From: an uncultured Clostridium sp.
GTDB taxonomy: Bacteria; Bacillota; Clostridia; Clostridiales; Clostridiaceae
DNA length: 52,742 nt
Assembly: GCA_902785295.1 (NCBI GenBank)
Contig: CACZYK010000029.1
Coordinates: 1 to 52,742 of the forward strand
Reading direction: 5' to 3'
The notes beneath the pieces are model-generated. The model searched no databases and was not told where the DNA came from. It saw nothing but the letters and a program-made list of their open reading frames with translations. This document shows, in pieces, positions 24,989-33,181 of this stretch (its first letter is position 1; each line of letters starts with the position of its first letter). The position numbers were made by a program, and so were the translations under genes.

Positions 24989-25066
24989 AAAGTTTTAATT
25001 ATTATTTTGCGTTGACTTGGAGCTTGTCGACGGAAAAAGCAAAATAATAATTAAAACTTTTTTATA
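24989..25066. repeat. Family A long hairpin, copy A3
   Basis: Perfect 22-base stem: 24989-25010 (AAAGTTTTAATTATTATTTTGC) with 25039-25060, described by its ends only, plus a T-run. The 28-base loop 25011-25038 contains GTTGACTTGGAGCTTGTCGA then CGGAAAAA, and GTTGAC can pair with GTCGAC inside it. The hairpin lies between two divergent genes, so no transcript needs a terminator there. Upstream, TTAATAAAAGAAACAAGTT (from about 24946) is shared with copy A5. Confidence 0.8.
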
Positions 25067-25100
25067 TTATATCAAAACATAAAAATAACTTCAAATTAAG

Positions 25101-25129
25101 TTGTTATTTTTCTTTGCTAAAGTTATAAT
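25101..25129 (+). promoter_or_regulatory. Promoter for the pseudouridine synthase gene
   Basis: TTGTTA (25101-25106), 17-base spacer, TATAAT (25124-25129). It lies to the right of hairpin A3, so the hairpin is upstream of the transcript. Confidence 0.65.
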
Positions 25130-25156
25130 CAATTAAGATAGAAAGGTGGCGAAATT

Positions 25157-25815
25157 GTGGAAGAAAGATTACAAAAATTTATGGCAAGTTGTGGGATAGC
25201 TTCTAGAAGAAAATGTGAAGAGCTTATACAATTAGGCAAAGTTAAGGTTAATGGAGTTATTGTAACAGAACTTGGAATAAAGGTTGATAGAAGTAAAGAT
25301 AGGGTTGAGTATGATGGAAAAGTAATAAAGCCAGAAGAAAAAAAGGTTTATATAATGTTAAATAAACCAGAAGGATATATAACGAAGAAAGAATATATCC
25401 TATAGGAAGACTTGATTATGATAGCTCAGGACTTCTTCTTTTAACAAATGATGGAGAGATATATAATAAAATAATTCATCCAAGGGTAGAAATAACAAAA
25501 AAATATATAGCTGTTGTAAAGGGTGAATTTAAAAAGAATGAGCTTGAAAAATTTAAACAAGGTGTGGACATAGGAGGATATATTACATCACCAGCTAAAA
25601 TTAAGGTATTAAAATTTCAAGATGACAAGACTACAGTAGAAATAGGAATACATGAAGGAAAAAATAGGCAAATAAGAAAAATGTGTTCTGCTTTAAATCA
25701 TGATGTTTTAGCTTTAAAGAGGGTTTCTATTGGAGAAATAAAACTAGGAGATTTAAAAAGAGGAGAATATAGAAGTCTTACAAAGAAAGAACTTAATTAT
25801 ATAAATAGTTTATAA
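25157..25815 (+). pseudogene. RsuA/RluB-family pseudouridine synthase, broken by an internal deletion and frameshift
   Basis: The first part (from GTG 25157, ribosome site AAAGGTGG) is an S4 domain (RLQKFMASCGIASRRKCEELI) followed by the start of the synthase domain, NKPEGYIT, and stops at 25405. The next frame resumes at about 25384 with ERIYPIGRLDYDSSGLLLLT, containing the catalytic Asp of GRLD, and runs to 25815 (KNRQIRKMCSALNHDVLALKR). In family members about 17-18 residues (T-x-KD..RPTVLDLL type) join GYIT and the YPxGRLD block; they are missing here. So about 50 bases are lost with a frame change. The product would normally modify 23S or 16S rRNA. Loss of function is likely unless the sequence contains an error. 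Confidence 0.85.
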
Positions 25816-25866
25816 GTGTGCTATATATAGAAATTTTTAGAGTATAGCAATATAGGTGGTGAAAAA

Positions 25867-26406
25867 ATGTATAAGTATGTTGGAGATATAAGTGCAATTT
25901 CTCAAAATATAATAAAAAATTATTTAGAAAATAAGGAAGTAGCAATAGATGGAACCCTTGGAAATGGTCATGATACAGATTTCTTATCAGAGAATTTTAA
26001 AAGAGTATATGCTTTTGATATTCAAAAAGAAGCATGTTTAAATTATGAAAAGAAAAATAAAGAAAATGTTAATATAATAAATGCTTCTCATCATCTTTTT
26101 AAAGAATATATTAAAGAAGGTGTTGATTGTATTATGTATAATTTGGGATTCCTTCCTGGAGGAGATAAAAATATTACAACTTTACATGAAACTTCATTAA
26201 AAAGTATAAAAGACGGGTTAGATTTACTTAAGCATGAAGGAATTATGACATTGTGTATATATACAGGTCATAGTGAAGGGAAAAAAGAAGAAAGTTCTAT
26301 TTTAGAGTATTTAAAGAATCTTCCTAAAAATGAATATGGAGTTATGGTTCATTCGTTTTTAAATAGAAATAATGCTCCAAAGCTTGTAGTTGTTGAAAAA
26401 AAGTAG
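25867..26406 (+). CDS. mnmM: MnmM/YtqB-like class I methyltransferase
   Basis: A 179-residue Rossmann-fold methyltransferase of the rRNA_methylase/YtqB family. Motif I is IDGTLGNGHDTDFL, the acidic residue after beta2 is in YAFDIQ, and the family-specific NLGFLPGGDKNITT is present. In Bacillus subtilis and relatives this protein (MnmM) adds the methyl group that completes mnm5s2U in the tRNA wobble position; assignment here is by family. ATG 25867 follows AGGTGG. It is 51 bases downstream of the broken pseudouridine synthase, also an RNA-modification gene, and may share its transcript. Confidence 0.82.
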   Translation: MYKYVGDISAISQNIIKNYLENKEVAIDGTLGNGHDTDFLSENFKRVYAFDIQKEACLNYEKKNKENVNIINASHHLFKEYIKEGVDCIMYNLGFLPGGDKNITTLHETSLKSIKDGLDLLKHEGIMTLCIYTGHSEGKKEESSILEYLKNLPKNEYGVMVHSFLNRNNAPKLVVVEKK

Positions 26407-26423
26407 TTTTAAAAGAATATTTA

Positions 26424-26452
26424 TTGAATATGTCTTTTTTTGGTGGTAAAAT
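26424..26452 (+). promoter_or_regulatory. Promoter for the RpiR-type regulator gene
   Basis: TTGAAT (26424-26429), 17-base spacer, TAAAAT (26447-26452), 45 bases ahead of the ATG. Confidence 0.6.
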
Positions 26453-26496
26453 GAAAAGGCATCGTAATTAAAAAATTTTTTGGGTAGGATGATAAT

Positions 26497-27381
26497 ATGG
26501 AAAATGATAATAAAGACTTAATGAAGCTTATTCAAGAAAGATTTTCAAAGCTTAGTAAAGGACAAAAGCTTATAGCTGAATATATATTAAATAATTATGA
26601 TAAAGCAGCTTTTATGACAGCTGCTAAGCTTGGAGTAGCTGTAGGGGTATCAGAATCTACAGTAGTAAGATTTGCAAATGAGTTAAACTTTTCAGGATAT
26701 CCAAAGCTTCAAAAGGCTCTTCAAGAATTAATTAAAAATAAGCTTACAACAGTTCAAAGATTAGAATTGTCTAATGATTTTGTATCTGATGGAGATGCAC
26801 TTAAAGGAGTGCTTAAAGCAGATACAGAAAACATAAGAGCAACATTAGAAAAAATTAATCCAGATACCTTTGAAAATGTGGTTAATTCTATTTATAAGGC
26901 AAAGACAATATATGTGATAGGACTTAGAAGTTCTACAGCATTAGCAGAATTTTTAGGTTTTTATCTAAACATAATTCTTAAAAATGTAAGAATTGTAAGC
27001 TATGGAATTTCAGACATATTTGAGCAGGTTATTAATATCAAAGAAGGGGATTTAGTAATAGGAATAGGTTTCCCTAGATATGCTGCAAAAACTATAGATA
27101 TTTTAGATTTTGCAAAAAGTAAAGGAGCAGAGGTTGTTGCTTTAACAGATAGCCTTTTATCACCTTTAGCAACAAAAGCAGATTATACTCTAATTGCTCA
27201 AAGTAATATGGCATCTTTTGTAGATTCTTTAGTAGCCCCTCTTTCTGTAATAAATGCTTTAATAATAGCAATTGGAATGAGGGAAAAAAGTAATATATCA
27301 AATACATTTAACAATTTAGAAACAATTTGGAAAGAGTATAATGTTTATTCTTATAATAACAAAATTATTTCAGATAATTAA
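26497..27381 (+). CDS. MurR/RpiR-family transcriptional regulator
   Basis: A 294-residue regulator. Residues 1-80 form the RpiR helix-turn-helix domain (LSKGQKLIAEYILNNYDKAA, then GVSESTVVRFANELNFSGYP). A linker leads to a SIS sugar-phosphate-binding domain (about 125-260; YVIGLRSSTALAEFLGFYL and VIGIGFPRYAAKT). Such proteins sense phosphosugars and usually control neighbouring sugar-use genes. Here the neighbours are an RNA methyltransferase and convergent asnB, so the regulon lies elsewhere or the gene regulates itself. The start is ATG 26497, preceded by GTAGGATG. Confidence 0.9.
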   Translation: MENDNKDLMKLIQERFSKLSKGQKLIAEYILNNYDKAAFMTAAKLGVAVGVSESTVVRFANELNFSGYPKLQKALQELIKNKLTTVQRLELSNDFVSDGDALKGVLKADTENIRATLEKINPDTFENVVNSIYKAKTIYVIGLRSSTALAEFLGFYLNIILKNVRIVSYGISDIFEQVINIKEGDLVIGIGFPRYAAKTIDILDFAKSKGAEVVALTDSLLSPLATKADYTLIAQSNMASFVDSLVAPLSVINALIIAIGMREKSNISNTFNNLETIWKEYNVYSYNNKIISDN

Positions 27382-27393
27382 TAATTAAAAGTC

Positions 27394-27492
27394 ATGAGCT
27401 GTTGCATAAATAGTTTTAATTACAATATATAGTATATCTTATATAATTAAATATTTTATATATTGTAATTATTAATTAATGAAACAGCTCAT
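27394..27492. repeat. Family B long hairpin, copy B2
   Basis: Outer stem ATGAGCTGTT (27394-27403) with AACAGCTCAT (27483-27492). Inner perfect 13-base stem AATTACAATATAT (27418-27430) with ATATATTGTAATT (27458-27470). It fills the space between the convergent rpiR-type gene and asnB and could terminate both transcripts. Confidence 0.7.
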
Positions 27493-27498
27493 TAATTA

Positions 27499-29271
27499 TT
27501 AAATTTCAATATCTAAATTATATTTTTCAAGCCAATAGTTTATTTGAATTAGATAAGCTATAAGTTGAGCTCCTGTCATAAGTTGTCCATACCATGGAAC
27601 TTTATAGGAGTTTCCCTTACTATCAACAATAGCTTTAACCTTTTCTTTATCAATAAGAGTAAGAATAGGAGAAGTTTTGTTATTTAATATATTTTTCATA
27701 ATTGAACATACTATTTCAGTATAAATAGGATTATGAGTTTTAGGATAAGGACTCTTTTTTCTATAAATTATATCTCTAGGAAGTATTCCTTCAAGAGATT
27801 TTCTAAGAAGTCCCTTTTCTCTTCCATTTAAAAGTTTAATTTTGGTAGGAATATTAAAGGCATATTGTGCTAGGCGTATATCTGCAAAAGGTACTCTTAC
27901 TTCTAAGCTATTTCTCATACTCATTCTATCTTTACGATTTAGTAAAGTAATCATAAACCATTTTATATTTAAATAAAATAATTCTCTCATTCTAAAATCT
28001 TCTTTATCTTCATCTGGTAAATGTGGAACTTTTTTTAGGGTATCATTATACATAGCTTGAGACATTTCTTCTATTTCTAAATTTTTTATTCCATCATTTA
28101 AAATAGATAACCTATCATTAATAAATCTAGACCAAGGAAAGGTATTTGCATATTTTAATTCATCACGAGTAAACCATGGATAACCTGCAAAAAGCTCATC
28201 AGCACATTCTCCAGATAAAGCAATTACAAAATCTTTTCTAACCTCTTTGCAAAATAAAAATAAAGAAGAATCTACATCTGCCATTTGAGGAAGGTCATTA
28301 GCTTCTGTTGCATTATATAAAGCATAAGCTAAATTCTTATGATTTAAGGTTATAGTTTTATGATTTGAACCTATAAATTTTGCCATTTCTTCTGCCCAAT
28401 ACTCATCTGAAGTAGGTTGAAATAAAGATGATTTAAAATATTTATCATTATCTTCATAATCAATAGAGTAAGTAGTTAAAATTTTATTTTTCTTTTTAAA
28501 TTCACTAGAGGCTATAGCAGAAATAGCAGAAGAGTCTAAACCCCCAGATAAAAAAGTACATAATGGAACATCACCTACAAGTTGTCTTTTTATAGAATCA
28601 ATTAATAAACTTTTAGTATGTTCTATTATTTCTTCTTTTGTTTCATTATTTTCTTTTGCTTTAACATCCCAATATTCTTTAAGAATACAATTATCCTTAT
28701 TTATTATCATGTAATGTCCTGGGGGAATTTCTTTTATACCTTTTAATATTCCACTTCCAGGAACTCTTGCAGGTCCTAGTGCAAATAATTCCGTAAGACC
28801 TTTTCTATCAATTACTGCTTTTATATTGGGGTGGCATAATATGGCTTTTATTTCAGAGGCAAAAATAATATTATTATCTTTTATAGAATAAAACAAAGGT
28901 TTTACTCCCATTTGGTCTCTAGCAAGAAAAACAGAATTCTCTTTTTTATCAAAGATAACCTCTGTATCAGAATAAGATTTAAATTTAAAGCCATTAATAA
29001 GTAAATCCTTTCTTATATCCTCTGTATTATAAAGCTCTCCATTATATATAAGAATATATTCATTATTTTCTATGTTTTTTATCATTGGCTGTTTTCCACC
29101 TGTTTTATCAACTACAACCAGTCTTCTGTGTCCTAAAAGTACATTATTTGATAGGTAATGTCCCTCTTCATCAGGACCTCTTTTAATAAGAGTGTTTTCC
29201 ATTTTAAATAAAATATCTTTATCATCTAATATATTTTTATGAAAATTAATTATACCTACAATTCCACACAT
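27499..29271 (-). CDS. asnB: Asparagine synthetase B (glutamine-hydrolysing)
   Basis: A 590-residue two-domain enzyme. The N-terminal class II glutamine amidotransferase starts MCGIVGIINF, so Cys2 becomes the catalytic nucleophile after Met removal, and includes RGPDEEGHY and LGHRRL. The C-terminal synthetase domain has the ATP pyrophosphatase motif LSGGLDSSA (about 240) and RNSLEVRVPF. It converts aspartate, glutamine and ATP to asparagine in the cytoplasm. Transcribed divergently from hisC from a 162-base region filled with inverted repeats. Length is slightly longer than E. coli AsnB, normal for Firmicutes. Confidence 0.93.
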   Translation of the reverse strand: MCGIVGIINFHKNILDDKDILFKMENTLIKRGPDEEGHYLSNNVLLGHRRLVVVDKTGGKQPMIKNIENNEYILIYNGELYNTEDIRKDLLINGFKFKSYSDTEVIFDKKENSVFLARDQMGVKPLFYSIKDNNIIFASEIKAILCHPNIKAVIDRKGLTELFALGPARVPGSGILKGIKEIPPGHYMIINKDNCILKEYWDVKAKENNETKEEIIEHTKSLLIDSIKRQLVGDVPLCTFLSGGLDSSAISAIASSEFKKKNKILTTYSIDYEDNDKYFKSSLFQPTSDEYWAEEMAKFIGSNHKTITLNHKNLAYALYNATEANDLPQMADVDSSLFLFCKEVRKDFVIALSGECADELFAGYPWFTRDELKYANTFPWSRFINDRLSILNDGIKNLEIEEMSQAMYNDTLKKVPHLPDEDKEDFRMRELFYLNIKWFMITLLNRKDRMSMRNSLEVRVPFADIRLAQYAFNIPTKIKLLNGREKGLLRKSLEGILPRDIIYRKKSPYPKTHNPIYTEIVCSIMKNILNNKTSPILTLIDKEKVKAIVDSKGNSYKVPWYGQLMTGAQLIAYLIQINYWLEKYNLDIEI

Positions 29272-29301
29272 AAAATTACCTCATTTCAAAGTTCATATCT
29301 A

Positions 29302-29398
29302 TAACATTCATATATGTTAAAATATGATAAGATTTTATAAAAAGTTACTATAAAATTATAAAATCTTATAGACCATCTAATAAGATTAGGAGTATACT
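29302..29398. promoter_or_regulatory. Inverted-repeat array in the asnB-hisC divergent region
   Basis: Three palindromic units occur within 90 bases: TAACAT-6-ATGTTA (29302-29319); a perfect 14-base repeat ATAAGATTTTATAA (29327-29340) with TTATAAAATCTTAT (29356-29369); and AATCTTAT (29362-29369) with ATAAGATT (29380-29387), sharing an arm with the second. A possible hisC -10, TATACT, is at 29393-29398. The layout suggests an operator for one or both genes, or alternative hairpins. Confidence 0.5.
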
Positions 29399-29433
29399 AA
29401 AAATAAATAAAAATCATACCTTAGGAGGAATAT

Positions 29434-30495
29434 ATGAGTAAATTTTGGAATGAAACAGTAAATAAAATTGAACCTTATGTACCAGGAGAGCAACCAAGAG
29501 ACAAAAAATATGTAAAGTTAAATACAAATGAAAATCCATATCCACCATCAAAAAAGGTACTTGAAGTTGTTAAAAATTCAGCAAATGAGGATTTAAGACT
29601 TTATCCAGACCCAGTATGTACAGAATTAAGTGAAGCAATTGCAAATTTCTATGGCTTAAATAAAGAAAATATATTTTTAGGAAACGGTTCTGATGAAGTA
29701 TTAGCATTTTCTTTTATGACATTTTTCTCAAAGAATAAAACAATATTATTTCCAGATATAAGCTATAGTTTTTATCCTGTATATGCAGAATTCTTTGGAT
29801 TAAATTATAAAATGGTTTCTCTTGATGAGAAATTTAATATACCATTAGAGGAGCTTAAAAAGGAAAATGGAGGAGTAATACTTCCAAATCCTAATGCTCC
29901 AACAGGAAAATACATAAGCACAGACAAGCTTAAAGAACTTTTAGAGGAGAATAAAGATAGTGTTGTTATAATAGATGAAGCTTATATAGATTTTGGTGGA
30001 GAAAGCATGGTTAAGTATATTAAAGACTACAATAATTTATTAGTAGTACAAACTTTTTCAAAATCAAGGTCATTAGCAGGTTCAAGAATAGGTTTTGCTC
30101 TTGGAGATAAGGAGCTTATTGAAGGACTAAACAGAGTAAAAAATAGTATAAATTCATATACAATAGATAGAACAGCACTAGCAGCAGGAAAGGCAGCTAT
30201 TGAGGACAAAGAATATTTTGAAGAAACAAGAAATAAAATAATAAAAACTAGAGAAAATGTATCAAAAGCTTTAAAAGAAATGGGATTTAAGGTTTTAGAT
30301 TCTAAAGCAAACTTTATATTTATATCTCACAAAGATTTTGAAGGACAATATCTTTATGAGGAATTAAGAAATAGAGGAGTTTTAGTAAGATTCTTTAATA
30401 AAGATAGAATAAATAAATTTTTGAGAGTAACAATTGGCACAGATGAAGAGATGGATATATTAATTGAAAAGCTTAGAGAGATTACAAAGCATTAA
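29434..30495 (+). CDS. hisC: Histidinol-phosphate aminotransferase
   Basis: A 353-residue fold-type I PLP enzyme: KLNTNENPYPPSKKV near the N-terminus, NGSDEVLAF, NPNAPTGKY, and the PLP lysine in TFSKSRSLAGSRIGFA (about 210). It transfers an amino group from glutamate to imidazole-acetol phosphate in histidine synthesis; members also act on aromatic amino acids. It is alone, without the his operon. ATG 29434 follows AGGAGGAATAT. It is followed 16 bases later by hairpin A4. Confidence 0.9.
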   Translation: MSKFWNETVNKIEPYVPGEQPRDKKYVKLNTNENPYPPSKKVLEVVKNSANEDLRLYPDPVCTELSEAIANFYGLNKENIFLGNGSDEVLAFSFMTFFSKNKTILFPDISYSFYPVYAEFFGLNYKMVSLDEKFNIPLEELKKENGGVILPNPNAPTGKYISTDKLKELLEENKDSVVIIDEAYIDFGGESMVKYIKDYNNLLVVQTFSKSRSLAGSRIGFALGDKELIEGLNRVKNSINSYTIDRTALAAGKAAIEDKEYFEETRNKIIKTRENVSKALKEMGFKVLDSKANFIFISHKDFEGQYLYEELRNRGVLVRFFNKDRINKFLRVTIGTDEEMDILIEKLREITKH

Positions 30496-30511
30496 ATATT
30501 GACTTGTTTCA

Positions 30512-30660
30512 AAAATATTAGGTTCCTTATGTTATTCTTTTAGGAAGCCCGACTCACTTTGTTCGCTGGGTAAGTTCGAAGAGCAAAATATAAAATTTTG
30601 ATTCTCACTTATCGACAGGCTCCAAGTCACGCCTTCATAAAATAAGGAACCTAATATTTT
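30512..30660. repeat. Family A long hairpin, copy A4, with enlarged loop
   Basis: Perfect 19-base stem 30512-30530 (AAAATATTAGGTTCCTTAT) with 30642-30660. Compared with copy A1 at 8535, the stem has GTTCC in place of GACTC and the other arm is changed to match. The loop is 111 bases against 47 in A1: it keeps TCGACAGGCTCCAAGTCAC (30612-30630) but carries extra, GC-richer sequence (30542-30600, with GCCCGACTCACTTTGTTCGC). The IS begins only 19 bases to the right. Together with the IS inverted repeat it fills the 308-base gap after hisC. Confidence 0.8.
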
Positions 30661-30674
30661 AATAAGCAAAATTA

Positions 30675-32231
30675 ATAATTAGGGTTTGCTCAGCAAATAA
30701 AAATTACTGATAAAAACACACTTTAGAAGAATTTTGTATTATAATAAGTGCAAGGATTATTTAGAAATATAGTAAAAAAGCTTGCACTTGAGGTGGGATT
30801 ACAATGTATAAAACTGAACAACAATTAAAATTTGAAGATTTTGTATTTCCATATGGAAAATTGAATGAAGATAATAGATGGGTAAAATTATCTAAAATAA
30901 TTCCTTGGGATGAAATTGAAATTAAATATGCTAAGAAATTTAAAAAGAAAGGAAATCCAGCTAAAAATGTAAGAATAGCTTTAGGTAGCCTTATAATACA
31001 ACAAACATTAAATTGTTCAGATAGAGAGCTTGTTAATCAAGTATCTGAAAATCCATATCTTCAGTTTTTTATTGGATTAAAAGAGTTTCAAGAAAAAGCT
31101 CCTTTTTCAGCATCTGTTTTAGTAGATTTTAGAAAGAGATTTTCTTCAAAATTTCTTTCTGAAATTAATGAATTGATTATCGAAAGCGGAAGCAAAGATA
31201 ATGATTCTGATAAAACTGATGACGACTCAAATGATACTTCTGGTAATAATGGTACTATAATAATGGATGCTACTTGTGTTCCATCTGATATTTCTTATCC
31301 ACAGGACTTAAATCTCTTAAATGAAGCAAGAGAAAATTTAGAAAAGATTATAGATAACTTAAATAAAGATTTTAAAGGTAAAAAGCCCAGAACTTATAGA
31401 AAAGTAGCAAGAAACGAATTCTTGAAAATTTCAAAAGCAAGAAAAAAGCCTACTAAAAAGTTAAGAAAAGTAATCAGAAAACAATTAGGATATATACATA
31501 GAGATTTAGGTTACATTAATAATATGAGTGAAGGTGGAACTTTACTTACTGATAAACAAAAAGAGAAAATTGATATTATCATTAATGTTTATAATCAACA
31601 GAAAGAAATGTTTGATAACAAAAAACATAGTGTTAAAGATAGGATAGTCAGTCTTACTCAACCATATGTACGACCAATTGTTAGAGGCAAAGCAAGTGCA
31701 AAAACAGAATTTGGAGCTAAAGTAGAGATAAGTGTAATCAATGGATTTTCAAGAATTGAGTTTTTAAGCTGGGATGCTTATAACGAATGTGATAGCTTGG
31801 AAACAATAGTAGAAAGATTCAAAGAAAGAAATGGTCATTACCCTGAACGAGTATTAGCAGATAAAATTTACAGGAATAGAGATAACCTAAATTATTGCAA
31901 AAGTAAAGGTATAAGACTTAGTGGTCCTAATTTAGGGCGTCCAAGAAAAGATAATGTATATGATAAAAAAATAGAATATATTGATTTGTGTGATAGAAAT
32001 GAAGTTGAAGGTAAATTCGGTGAAGGTAAAAGAAAATATGGTTTAAATCGTATTTTAACAAAACTTAAAGAAACTTCAGAATGTGTCATTAATATTGCAT
32101 TTATTGTTTCAAATCTTAATAAGAGATTAAGATCTCTTATTAAAGTTATGCTAAATTTTATTTTGAAACTTATATTTGATGAAAATTATAATTATAAAAA
32201 ATATAGGGTTTGCTGAGCAAACCCTAAATAA
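30675..32231. mobile_element. Complete insertion sequence with 4-bp target duplication
   Basis: Inverted repeats TTAGGGTTTGCTCAGCAAA (30679-30697) and its exact complement at 32209-32227 bound a 1549-base element. ATAA flanks both ends (30675-30678 and 32228-32231) and is read as the target duplication. One transposase gene lies within, and its stop codon (TGA 32214-32216) is inside the right repeat. The right end is itself palindromic (AGGGTTTGCT-G-AGCAAACCCT). The element looks intact and possibly active. Family: DUF772-type DDE elements (IS1182/IS5 relatives). Confidence 0.88.
30804..32216 (+). CDS. DDE transposase (DUF772 type, IS1182/IS5-like)
   Basis: A 470-residue transposase. Residues about 45-130 form the DUF772 DNA-binding domain (KNVRIALGSLIIQQTLNCSDRELV). 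Candidate catalytic residues are the Asp in IIMDATCVPSD (about 154), the Asp in RVLADKIYRNRDN (about 353) and the Glu in EVEGKFGEGKRKYGLNR (about 400). Basic linker regions (KKPTKKLRKVIRKQ) separate them. ATG 30804 follows GAGGTGGG. The frame is unbroken and full-length. The C-terminal residues are encoded by the right inverted repeat. Confidence 0.92.
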   Translation: MYKTEQQLKFEDFVFPYGKLNEDNRWVKLSKIIPWDEIEIKYAKKFKKKGNPAKNVRIALGSLIIQQTLNCSDRELVNQVSENPYLQFFIGLKEFQEKAPFSASVLVDFRKRFSSKFLSEINELIIESGSKDNDSDKTDDDSNDTSGNNGTIIMDATCVPSDISYPQDLNLLNEARENLEKIIDNLNKDFKGKKPRTYRKVARNEFLKISKARKKPTKKLRKVIRKQLGYIHRDLGYINNMSEGGTLLTDKQKEKIDIIINVYNQQKEMFDNKKHSVKDRIVSLTQPYVRPIVRGKASAKTEFGAKVEISVINGFSRIEFLSWDAYNECDSLETIVERFKERNGHYPERVLADKIYRNRDNLNYCKSKGIRLSGPNLGRPRKDNVYDKKIEYIDLCDRNEVEGKFGEGKRKYGLNRILTKLKETSECVINIAFIVSNLNKRLRSLIKVMLNFILKLIFDENYNYKKYRVC

Positions 32232-32310
32232 AGTTTTAAATATGAAACAATTAATAGACTGCTTTGAAAATAAGATTATTATGTTTAGGAAAATATAAGA
32301 TAAGAATATT

Positions 32311-32399
32311 AAAGTTGTGGTAATAATAAATTAAGATATAGTGTTTTGCTAATTTTTAGAGGGTTAGTATACTATAAGATTTCTTTGTACCACAACTTT
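32311..32399. repeat. Family B long hairpin, copy B3
   Basis: Perfect 12-base outer stem AAAGTTGTGGTA (32311-32322) with TACCACAACTTT (32388-32399). Inner stem TATAGT (32337-32342) with ACTATA (32371-32376), and TTAGTATACTATA is shared with copy B1. It lies just beyond the stop codon of the minus-strand gene, and T-runs on that side would make it a terminator for it. Confidence 0.7.
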
Positions 32400-32410
32400 A
32401 TTTTTATGAT

Positions 32411-33181
32411 TTATTTTTTCATAAATTCTTTGTATTTGTTTTTTAAGTTTTTATAGGTATCATTAAATTTTAATGATTTGGCTCTTGGGTAGTTGATAAG
32501 CATGTTTGAATATCTGTTTTTGAATTTAATAAAAAGTGCTTGATAGTCTTTGTTTAATTTTTCTACTTTAGGAATTAATGCTTTGTAGTCTTTGCTCTTG
32601 TTTTCAATTTGAAGTTTTAAGTTTTCTGTTTCAGTTTTGATTCTATCAATAAACGATAATAATTTATTGAAGTCAAGGGCATTTTTGGCTGAAATAATAA
32701 AGTCTGTAATAAATATAATGCTTATTATAAAAACCAATATAGATATTGTATTGTTTTTTAAACTTAAAACAAATTTTTCAACTGGTTTATGAATAAATAA
32801 TGTAAGAGCTACTGAAAGAACTCCCCAAAATAATGAGCTTTCAAGACATATACGTCCTTGAAAGTTAAATTTATCTTCAGTATAATCCCAATATTTAATT
32901 TTAAAGATATTTTCTATAAGTACTGCTGAAATATATTCTAAAATAGTTGCTGCAATCATTCCAACAAAGTATATTAAAATTGGTTTGTCCTTTATTGGAA
33001 GAGACACAAAAAGCATCATTACAGAACCAAAACCATATATAGGAAGCATAGGAATTTTTAAAAATCCTCTGTTAACAAGTTTTCTTGTCCTAACAGATAC
33101 AATAGAAGATTCAACTATCCAACCTAAAAAACAGTATATATAAAAAATAAAAATCCAAATAGTAAATGAGTAAGTAAACAT
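32411..33181 (-). CDS. CmpB-type putative ABC transporter membrane protein
   Basis: A 256-residue protein matching the putative type IV ABC permease family (PF06541 style): FLGWIVESSIVSVRTRKLVNRGFL near the N-terminus (described in part), MLPIYGFG, then a region ending KYWDYTEDKFNFQGRICL, with about five membrane helices. The last 80 residues are a soluble coiled coil (RIKTETENLKLQIENKSKDY). No ATPase partner is adjacent, and despite the name transport has not been shown for the family. ATG 33181 is preceded by AAAGGAGATG on the minus strand. A family B hairpin follows the gene. Confidence 0.8.
   Translation of the reverse strand: MFTYSFTIWIFIFYIYCFLGWIVESSIVSVRTRKLVNRGFLKIPMLPIYGFGSVMMLFVSLPIKDKPILIYFVGMIAATILEYISAVLIENIFKIKYWDYTEDKFNFQGRICLESSLFWGVLSVALTLFIHKPVEKFVLSLKNNTISILVFIISIIFITDFIISAKNALDFNKLLSFIDRIKTETENLKLQIENKSKDYKALIPKVEKLNKDYQALFIKFKNRYSNMLINYPRAKSLKFNDTYKNLKNKYKEFMKK

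Noticed and set aside
24989-25066. Family A hairpins as integron attC sites
   Set aside because: No integrase gene, no conserved RYYYAAC/GTTRRRY pair at the outer ends, and the conserved part is in the loop rather than at the ends.
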